32,932 bases of DNA, taken from positions 1 through 32,932 of the forward strand of contig DASZFO010000222.1 of assembly GCA_035939775.1 (NCBI GenBank), read 5' to 3'. A program made the position numbers and the translations under genes. Source of the DNA: Pirellulales bacterium. Its GTDB lineage: Bacteria; Planctomycetota; Planctomycetia; Pirellulales; DATAWG01. A model generated the notes under the pieces. It saw nothing but the letters and a program-made list of their open reading frames with translations. It was not told the origin of the DNA and ran no database searches. Positions 23,762 to 28,661 of the stretch are shown here, piece by piece. Numbering within the stretch: the first letter of the stretch is position 1; every line of letters starts with the position of its first letter.

Positions 23762-23875
23762 GAGCCTATCCGAGAACCGCCGGGGACTGTCCCCCTTTTG
23801 CGCGGGCACCATCGCCGCGATGGTCGGAGCAAAACGGGGACTGTCCCCTTTGCACCGCGGTTCTCGGATAGGCTC
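23762..23875. repeat. Element A: 114-bp nested palindromic element in the MFS/apt divergent region
   Basis: The outer arms are perfect 19-bp inverted repeats: gagcctatccgagaaccgc (23762-23780) against 23857-23875. Inside are two same-direction copies of the self-complementary 13-mer ggggactgtcccc (23782-23794 and 23836-23848), 54 bases apart. Between them is a third hairpin, ccatcg/cgatgg (23809-23823). The whole element is an MITE-like cruciform with no coding capacity. It ends 18 bases before the apt ATG (23894) and stays open in frame on the apt strand. Confidence 0.75.
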
Positions 23876-23893
23876 TTCACCCGCGGTGCCCTT

Positions 23894-24430
23894 ATGCCGA
23901 CTTCTCCCACCGGTCTCCGTCTAACCGATTACATCCGCGACATCCCGGATTTTCCGAAGCCGGGGATATTGTTTCGCGATATCACGCCGTTGTTGGCGGC
24001 GCCGGAGGCCCTTCGCGAAACGATCGCGCAACTGGCGGATCATTATCGCGACGCGCGGGTCGGCGTGGTCGCGGCGGCGGAGGCCCGCGGCTTCATCTTC
24101 GCCGCGCCCCTGGCCATTGAACTAGGCGTTGGCTTCGTGCCGGTCCGCAAGCCGGGCAAGCTCCCTTTCGACACGCATGCCTTTCATTATGAATTGGAAT
24201 ACGGCACCGACACGCTCGAAATCCACATCGACGGCGTCTCGCCGGGACAAAATGTGCTCTTGGTCGATGACCTGCTGGCGACCGGCGGCACGATGCAAGC
24301 CTGCTGCCGGCTCGTGGAAAAGGCCGGCGCCCATGTGGCGGGCTGCGCGTTCGTCATCGAATTGCTCTCGCTGGGGGGCGCGCCGCGCTTGGCCCCTTAC
24401 GAGTCGTTCAGCCTTGTGAAATACCCGTGA
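23894..24430 (+). CDS. apt: Adenine phosphoribosyltransferase
   Basis: The 178-residue protein is of normal Apt length. It has [20 protein letters not shown] at the N-terminus, the purine-binding hood [11 protein letters not shown], and the PRPP-binding loop [14 protein letters not shown]. Apt salvages adenine to AMP using PRPP. The frame is open upstream to 23798 through repeat element A, which would add 32 unrelated residues. The ATG at 23894 matches the usual Apt start. A clear ribosome-binding site is missing; the element just upstream may affect translation. The phosphoesterase gene starts 11 bases after the stop codon, so the two are probably cotranscribed. Confidence 0.93.
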   Translation: MPTSPTGLRLTDYIRDIPDFPKPGILFRDITPLLAAPEALRETIAQLADHYRDARVGVVAAAEARGFIFAAPLAIELGVGFVPVRKPGKLPFDTHAFHYELEYGTDTLEIHIDGVSPGQNVLLVDDLLATGGTMQACCRLVEKAGAHVAGCAFVIELLSLGGAPRLAPYESFSLVKYP

Positions 24431-24440
24431 AGGCGGCCAC

Positions 24441-25034
24441 ATGGGGCGCTACGTCATCCTGCGACACGATTGCGAAAACGGCCGGGGACTGTCCCCTTTT
24501 GTGTCCGCCGTGACGGATTCGGCGGTCGCGGAAAAAAAGGGGACTGTCCCCCTCTCCGCAGGCCGTTTGCGTACGTCGGGTGTGCATTGGGATCTGATGC
24601 TCGAATCGGGCGCGGCGCTCCGCACTTGGGCGCTTGCCGCCGAGCCAGCGTCGGACATTCTGATCGCGGCGGAGCAACTGCCCGACCATCGACTGGCCTA
24701 TCTCGACTACGAAGGCCCAATCTCCGGCGACCGCGGCACCGTCATCCGCTGGGACGCCGGGCACTTCGAACTCTTGAGCGAGACGCCTCTAGTCGAGCCT
24801 CGAAGCTGCTTTGACCAGTTGGGTGCCATGCCCACGGCTCGGCGTGGGCATGAGCCGCACGAAGGCATGGCCACTCAGAGCAGTGGCCATGGCACCCGTC
24901 CCTTCTCGATTGAAGCTCCACTAGCACTCCGAATTGCGCTTACCGGCGATCGCCTGCGCGGCGAAGCAACCCTAGCGCGATCGTCCGCGGCGAGCAACTC
25001 ATGGCAATTCGTTTTCCATCCGCGACAAACATAA
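24441..25034 (+). CDS. LigD-type 3'-phosphoesterase-like protein carrying two in-frame repeat insertions
   Basis: The 197-residue protein is recognisable as the polymerase-ligase N-terminal (LigD phosphoesterase-like) domain. RYVILRHD and VHWDLMLESGAALRTWAL carry the His residues of the fold. PDHRLAYLDYEGPISGDRGT comes next, and ALTGDRLRGEATL with the final WQFVFHP closes the barrel. In LigD, this domain trims 3'-phosphate or ribonucleotide ends in non-homologous end joining. Here the first two motifs are split by 36 unrelated residues (12-47), and a second foreign stretch (~120-158) lies before the last motif. Both are translations of palindromic repeats B and C, and both preserve the frame. 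Removing them restores a contiguous small family member. It is either a working protein with tolerated surface loops or a decaying gene that has not yet lost its frame. Confidence 0.8.
   Translation: MGRYVILRHDCENGRGLSPFVSAVTDSAVAEKKGTVPLSAGRLRTSGVHWDLMLESGAALRTWALAAEPASDILIAAEQLPDHRLAYLDYEGPISGDRGTVIRWDAGHFELLSETPLVEPRSCFDQLGAMPTARRGHEPHEGMATQSSGHGTRPFSIEAPLALRIALTGDRLRGEATLARSSAASNSWQFVFHPRQT
24472..24572. repeat. Element B: palindromic element inserted in the phosphoesterase gene, resembling element A
   Basis: It carries two copies of ggggactgtcccc (24484-24496 and 24539-24551) 55 bases apart, the same core and spacing as element A. The central hairpin ccgccg/cggcgg and outer arms aaacggcc (24476-24483)/ggccgttt (24561-24568) differ in sequence from element A. 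It is coding here, giving residues about 12-47 of the protein. Confidence 0.7.
24821..24897. repeat. Element C: 77-bp GGGTGCCATG palindromic element inside the phosphoesterase gene
   Basis: The ends are perfect 10-bp inverted repeats: gggtgccatg (24821-24830) and catggcaccc (24888-24897). Two inner 10-bp hairpins are also perfect: catgcccacg/cgtgggcatg (24827-24836/24843-24852, 6-base loop) and catggccact/agtggccatg (24866-24875/24882-24891, 6-base loop). It encodes residues ~127-153 in frame with no stop. The sequence differs from element B. Confidence 0.75.
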
Positions 25035-25099
25035 TCGCGGCGGGCTCGTGGCCAAAAACCAAGGCAGCATTTCGCTTCGCACCCTGGCAAAATGCGGCC

Positions 25100-25717
25100 A
25101 TGGCTGAAATCCGGTCCGACGCCGCTGAAGCTTTGCCCGCCGCGCATGGAATCTGGGAGCGATACGTCATGGCGCTCGACGAAGTCACGGACCGGATGCG
25201 GCGAATCGGGCGGGCACTGAACGATGCGCAAGTCGAGTATGCCTTGGTCGGCGGCCAAGCTGTGGCGTTGAGGGTGGCGACCCAAGACCCCGCCGCCGTC
25301 CGCACGACCAAAGACGTGGACATTTTGTTGCGCCGCGACGACCTGCCGCGGGCACGCGGCGCCGCGGCCACCGTCGCGATGGACTACTTCGAGGTCCAAG
25401 GCGTCGGCATGTTTCTCGAACGGTCCGATCCCAACCCGCGGAGAGCCGTTCGACTCCTCTGGTCCGGCGAGAAAATTCGCCCCGATTATTCGCTCCCGTC
25501 GCCGAGCGTGGACGAGCGCGAAATGCTCGAACAGAACACTCCCGTCATCTCGCTGGCCGGACTCGTGCGCATGAAGCTACTGTCCAACCGCGATCAAGAC
25601 CGAGTCCACCTCCGCGATTTAATCGGGGTCGGGCTGATCGGCCGCGATCTTCTCTCCTCCCTGCCAGCGGATTTGGCCGGTCGACTTGAAGCTCTGTTGA
25701 ACGAAGCCGGGCAATGA
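25100..25717 (+). CDS. Nucleotidyltransferase-fold protein (possible MNT/AbiEii-like)
   Basis: The 205-residue protein has the NTase-fold signature with Gly-Gly in YALVGGQAVALR and the acidic pair in RTTKDVDILL (Asp72 and Asp74). The rest of the domain includes ISLAGLVRMKLLSNRDQDRV and HLRDLIGVGL in a helical tail. Such stand-alone proteins include MNT antitoxins/AMP-transferases and AbiEii-type toxins, but no HEPN or AbiEi partner gene is adjacent. The role (toxin, antitoxin or nucleotide modifier) is open. I use ATG 25100; ATG 25169 with GGGAG upstream is an alternative and may be the real start. It lies 66 bases after the phosphoesterase gene and could be in the same transcript. Confidence 0.75.
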   Translation: MAEIRSDAAEALPAAHGIWERYVMALDEVTDRMRRIGRALNDAQVEYALVGGQAVALRVATQDPAAVRTTKDVDILLRRDDLPRARGAAATVAMDYFEVQGVGMFLERSDPNPRRAVRLLWSGEKIRPDYSLPSPSVDEREMLEQNTPVISLAGLVRMKLLSNRDQDRVHLRDLIGVGLIGRDLLSSLPADLAGRLEALLNEAGQ

Positions 25718-25786
25718 ACATCAAATTTGAAATTGGGAATTGCGGAACAGCGGCTTTATCATGCGCTGTCGGGTAGAATGGTCACT

Positions 25787-26005
25787 ATGGACGAGCCACG
25801 ACAGGACAGCTTGCGGCGACACCAGAGGACCTTTTGTCGGGAGGTGCTATTTGCGATCGCCATGGGAGTCTTCGTCCTTATAAATTGGGCGCTAAATGAT
25901 CGTGATTCTTGGGGTCGGTCACATTTCTGGATTATGGGTAGCTTGTCTGCCGTAACTTGCGGTTTGCTCTTCTTCTTGGTCAGACGGTGCCGTTGGAATA
26001 AGTAA
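25787..26005 (+). CDS. Small two-transmembrane (2TM-like) membrane protein
   Basis: The 72-residue protein has two hydrophobic helices (LFAIAMGVFVLINWAL at ~19-34 and IMGSLSAVTCGLLFFLV at ~47-63). They are linked by a short polar loop, with Arg-rich ends (RRHQRTF at the N-terminus, RRCRW at the C-terminus). The N-W pair after the first helix and the layout resemble the 2TM domain found alone or before histidine kinases. No kinase is attached. The start ATG 25787 is preferred; ATG 25778 is only three codons earlier. Function is unknown. Coding potential is moderate because the protein is short. Confidence 0.6.
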   Translation: MDEPRQDSLRRHQRTFCREVLFAIAMGVFVLINWALNDRDSWGRSHFWIMGSLSAVTCGLLFFLVRRCRWNK

Positions 26006-26103
26006 AAATCACTTCAGTTTTTCGATTGGCACATCGGCAGATTGTACCACAAACCGAAATCGGTGCGGCGACGCATATTCGTTCGTCGGTCGGTGGAATG
26101 CGA

Positions 26104-26136
26104 CTATGACCGATCGCCCGAGTCGACGAAGATCAT
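26104..26136 (-). pseudogene. Stub of a VapC PIN toxin, 10 codons
   Basis: The ATG at 26136 lies 11 bases after the antitoxin stop, with GGAAG just upstream, as in a vapBC operon. It reads MIFVDSGDRS and then a stop. MIFVDSG is a typical first strand of a PIN toxin with its first active-site Asp. The rest of the domain is missing: downstream bases to 26009 do not encode other PIN motifs in any frame I examined. The toxin seems to have been lost by deletion or frameshift. Confidence 0.6.
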
Positions 26137-26147
26137 TTCTTCCAACC

Positions 26148-26396
26148 CTACAAAACCAGGTCGTGGTCACGGTTGGAAAACTGGTCTTGAGCGCCCTCCA
26201 AGGGAAGCATTGCGGTCTCCTCGAGCATCGCCGCCAATGCGGTACGTTGGCGGCGGACCGCGTCGGCATGCTCATCGGCCAGTGGCTCGCCCTTACCTAG
26301 AATAGTCAGCGATACCACCGCGTGTTCCTTGAGGTCCACCGGGTGAAGCGGCTTGAGGACGCCATTCTCGTAGATGGCCGTAATGGGCTCCTGCAT
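26148..26396 (-). CDS. DUF104 (AF2212-like) family antitoxin, toxin partner lost
   Basis: The 82-residue protein starts MQEPITAIYENGVLKPLHPV and continues DLKEHAVVSLTI. This is the characteristic DUF104 domain, with strand EAIYENGVLKPL-like and the following L-x-E-x-x-x-V-x-L. The polar C-terminal tail (~40-82) would hold the partner toxin. The frame continues upstream (14 codons) to an in-frame ATG at 26438, but DUF104 begins at the ATG used here. The gene is complete. Its expected vapC on the same strand is only a 10-codon stub, so it is an antitoxin without its toxin. It may be kept as a spare antitoxin or be in decay. Confidence 0.8.
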   Translation of the reverse strand: MQEPITAIYENGVLKPLHPVDLKEHAVVSLTILGKGEPLADEHADAVRRQRTALAAMLEETAMLPLEGAQDQFSNRDHDLVL

Positions 26397-26476
26397 GATG
26401 TGATTATACTTCGCTACCGGCGGCAAAGTCGAGTACAATCGACGCGGATTGCAAACTGGTTGCCTGTTAAACTTTC

Positions 26477-27154
26477 ATGCCCAATCACCGTCAAATCCAC
26501 CGGCATTTCAAGCGGGCCGATCCGGCGCTGGCCGAGGTGGTCAAGCAAGTCGGGCCGTTCACTTTGAAGCCGCAGCGCGATCGGTTCAAGATGCTCGTGC
26601 GATCGATCATCTCGCAGCAGATTTCGATCGCGGCGGCCCGCTCGATTCGCGAGCGATTGGAAGCTCGCGTCGCGCCGCGCGGGATTCGCCCCGAGACGAT
26701 TGTCGGCCTTTCGATCGAGCAGTTTCGCTCGGTCGGGATCTCGCGGCAGAAGGCCAGTTATCTGCACGACCTCGCCGATAAGTGCGGCGACGGAACCGTG
26801 CGCTTGTCGCGGCTGGGCCGGATGAGCGACGACGAGGTGATCGAGGAGTTGATCCGGGTCAAAGGGATCGGCCGCTGGTCGGCCCACATGTTCTTGATTT
26901 TCGCGCTCGGCCGGCCCGATGTCTTTCCGCTGGATGACCTGGGCGTGCGGATGGCAATTCAGCACCTGCACAAGTTCAAGGAACTTCCTAAGCGCGACGA
27001 ATGTCTCGCTGTTGGCAGCCGCTGGAAGCCTTATGCGAGCATCGGAAGCTGGTACTGCTGGAGATATCTCGATCTCAGTCGGAAAAGCGGCTCGAAAAAA
27101 ATATCGGCCCCAACTCCTGTCACAAAGGGCACGATAAAGACAAAGAAGAAATGA
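26477..27154 (+). CDS. DNA-3-methyladenine glycosylase II, AlkA-like HhH-GPD family
   Basis: The 225-residue protein has the HhH-GPD fold. MLVRSIISQQISIAAARSIR is the conserved QQ helix. The helix-hairpin-helix is IRVKGIGRWSAHMFLIFALG (~127-146), and the catalytic aspartates are in FPLDDLGVRMA (Asp153/Asp154). The enzyme removes 3-methyladenine and other alkylated bases from DNA in base-excision repair. The C-terminus has a Lys-rich tail (ending IKTKKK), which may help DNA contact. The SRPBCC gene starts 15 bases after its stop, so they may be cotranscribed. With the Mug glycosylase at 11971 this window encodes two base-excision enzymes, although they are not clustered. Confidence 0.92.
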   Translation: MPNHRQIHRHFKRADPALAEVVKQVGPFTLKPQRDRFKMLVRSIISQQISIAAARSIRERLEARVAPRGIRPETIVGLSIEQFRSVGISRQKASYLHDLADKCGDGTVRLSRLGRMSDDEVIEELIRVKGIGRWSAHMFLIFALGRPDVFPLDDLGVRMAIQHLHKFKELPKRDECLAVGSRWKPYASIGSWYCWRYLDLSRKSGSKKISAPTPVTKGTIKTKKK

Positions 27155-27169
27155 TCCGGGAGAACCGCT

Positions 27170-27592
27170 GTGCACGAATTGCTTCATGGAATCTACATCC
27201 AGGCCCATCCCGAGAAGGTCTATCAAGCGATCACGACGGCCGACGGGCTGCGGCAGTGGTGGACGGCCGATTGCGTGGTCGAGCCGCGTGTTGGCAGCGT
27301 GGCCGAATTTGGTTTCTTCGGCCGTAAGGCCGTTTTTCGGATGCGGATCGACGAATTGGTCCCGAGCCAGCGAGTCGTCTGGCAATGCGTCGGCGGGCCT
27401 GACGAATGGCCGGGCACTCGCCTGACGTGGGACCTATCGGAAGACGCCGGCAAAACGCGCGTCCGCTTCCAGCAAACCGGTTGGCCGCACATCGAAGGCC
27501 ATTTCCGCCCCGCCAACTCGACGTGGGGCGCTCTTATGTACAGGCTGAAAGACTACGCGGAAGGCAAATCGCCTGGGCCGCATTTTAAGTAG
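27170..27592 (+). CDS. SRPBCC/START-like protein, AHSA1-type
   Basis: The 140-residue protein opens HGIYIQAHPEKVYQAITTAD, the usual first strand and helix of the Bet v 1/START fold, and continues LRQWWTADC. Its last helix is WGALMYRLKDYAEG. These proteins form a hydrophobic cavity that binds lipids or other small molecules, and some act in stress or polyketide pathways. The ligand is unknown. The GTG start has GGGAGA at 27158-27163. It follows the AlkA-like gene by 15 bases. The stop codon TAG (27590-27592) lies within the first bases of a CAGGCG repeat, so the repeat abuts or defines the C-terminus. Confidence 0.85.
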   Translation: MHELLHGIYIQAHPEKVYQAITTADGLRQWWTADCVVEPRVGSVAEFGFFGRKAVFRMRIDELVPSQRVVWQCVGGPDEWPGTRLTWDLSEDAGKTRVRFQQTGWPHIEGHFRPANSTWGALMYRLKDYAEGKSPGPHFK

Positions 27593-27670
27593 GTGTCGTT
27601 CAGGCGTCGTCGCCTGACAATCCCGGGCGACTATCGACGTGCGACTGTCAGGCGAGGACGCCTGACCTAC
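27591..27670. repeat. Inverted pair of CAGGCGTCGTCGCCTGAC-type palindromic repeats
   Basis: caggcgtcgtcgcctgac (27601-27618) is nearly self-complementary. An opposite-sense copy, gtcaggcgaggacgcctgac, lies at 27647-27666, followed by CTAC, the reverse of the GTAGG that begins the other copies. A third copy lies at 28346-28369. The first copy's GTAGGT flank contains the stop codon of the SRPBCC gene. The pair forms a large stem between convergent genes and could act as a bidirectional barrier. Confidence 0.7.
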
Positions 27671-27709
27671 TTTGCGGCCTCCGATTCTCGCGCCCGCCGG
27701 TCGCTCGCC

Positions 27710-28240
27710 CTACTTTTTCGACACGATCTTCACGCCGTGCACGTAAAGATTGCGATCGTAGGCCCCTTCTTTGTACACGTCGTTGGTGAACGCGATCACC
27801 AGCTTGTGGTCCCCGGCTTTGAGCGTGACGGGCAGCGTGTAGTCTTTGGCGGAGTCGTCGGTCAGTGCCGTCTCATCCCCGACGGCCTTATCGGCGACGA
27901 CGGCCTTGTCATCGATGGTCAGCTTGAATTTGGCAGGGCCGTCGATCTTGGCGTCGCCGGAGTTTTGCACGGAATCGCCCGAGGCGCTCACTACAATTTC
28001 ATACTCGCCGTCGGCCGGCGCCTTGAACGTCGCTTCCGCGGGGCCATTGGTATAGAAGAACAGTTTGCCCTCGCTCTCATTGAAGCCGAACATCGCCTCG
28101 GGGTTGGTGATTTCCTTTGCGGGCTTGAACTTGAAATCCTTCAATTCGATCGTGATCGCGTCGTCGGCCCGGACCAGCGTAACCGAGGCGAGCAGGATCG
28201 CCAGCGAGCAAAGCGAGATGACGAGAGCGCGGCATTTCAT
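27710..28240 (-). CDS. Secreted protein with a predicted carbohydrate-binding-like beta-sandwich
   Basis: The 176-residue protein has a signal peptide (ALVISLCSLAILLASVTLVRA). The mature part reads DDAITIELKDFKFKPAKEI, then AEATFKAPADGEYEIVVSAS, and later LPVTLKAGDHKLVIAFTNDV. This is the strand pattern of xylan- or other sugar-binding CBM-like folds, which planctomycetes often secrete. It ends NLYVHGVKIVSKK. No catalytic domain is attached. The start ATG 28240 has GGGAGGGA on the minus strand about 8 bases upstream, a strong ribosome-binding site. The family match is a pattern judgement and needs a domain search. Confidence 0.75.
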   Translation of the reverse strand: MKCRALVISLCSLAILLASVTLVRADDAITIELKDFKFKPAKEITNPEAMFGFNESEGKLFFYTNGPAEATFKAPADGEYEIVVSASGDSVQNSGDAKIDGPAKFKLTIDDKAVVADKAVGDETALTDDSAKDYTLPVTLKAGDHKLVIAFTNDVYKEGAYDRNLYVHGVKIVSKK

Positions 28241-28661
28241 AGCATCGTCCCTCCCAAGATTTCTCTTCGAGCGTGAGCCCGGAACCAATCCAGGCAGACA
28301 ACCACTGTTGATCGTATCTTCGCCCGAGGCGATGTCAACCAACAGGTAGGTCAGGCGTCGTCGCCTGACGACTCAGAGCGGTAGGGTGCGTCGAGTCCGC
28401 GCTGACGCACCGGAACCGGCGGTGATAGTGGGCTTCCGAGCCTTGATGTACGCTACTGCGACTGCAGGGGAGATAATTCGGGGACTGCGCCGATTGACGC
28501 AGATTTCAAGAAACGAGCCGTGCGCTCGGATATCACTCAAACAAACCCGCGAAAATCGGTGAAATCTGCGGATCATTTACGGACTTGTTCGGCGCGCTGA
28601 GGGGTCTCAAAATGACGTTTCAGAATCGGTGAATCGGTATCGCGACGAATGAGCTTGTCCA
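28241..28661. repeat. Intergenic region with three repeat families upstream of the TOTE gene
   Basis: There is no gene in this ~420-base spacer. It holds a CAGGCG repeat (28346-28369), a perfect ggtgcgtc/gacgcacc hairpin (28385-28392/28404-28411, related to 17715-17743), and an 11-bp inverted repeat cgcagatttca/tgaaatctgcg (28498-28508/28560-28570). CCGATT and AATCGG flank the latter (28490-28495, 28554-28559). Together the repeats may mark the edge of an acquired segment. No clear promoter for the downstream gene was found. Confidence 0.6.

Noticed and set aside
28480-28490. Single ggggactg at 28480 as another element A/B copy
   Set aside because: Only half of the core is present and the second core at ~54 bases is missing.
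27591-28570. Possible CRISPR array
   Set aside because: Repeats here are palindromes of different families with irregular spacing, in both orientations, and there are no regular spacers or cas genes.
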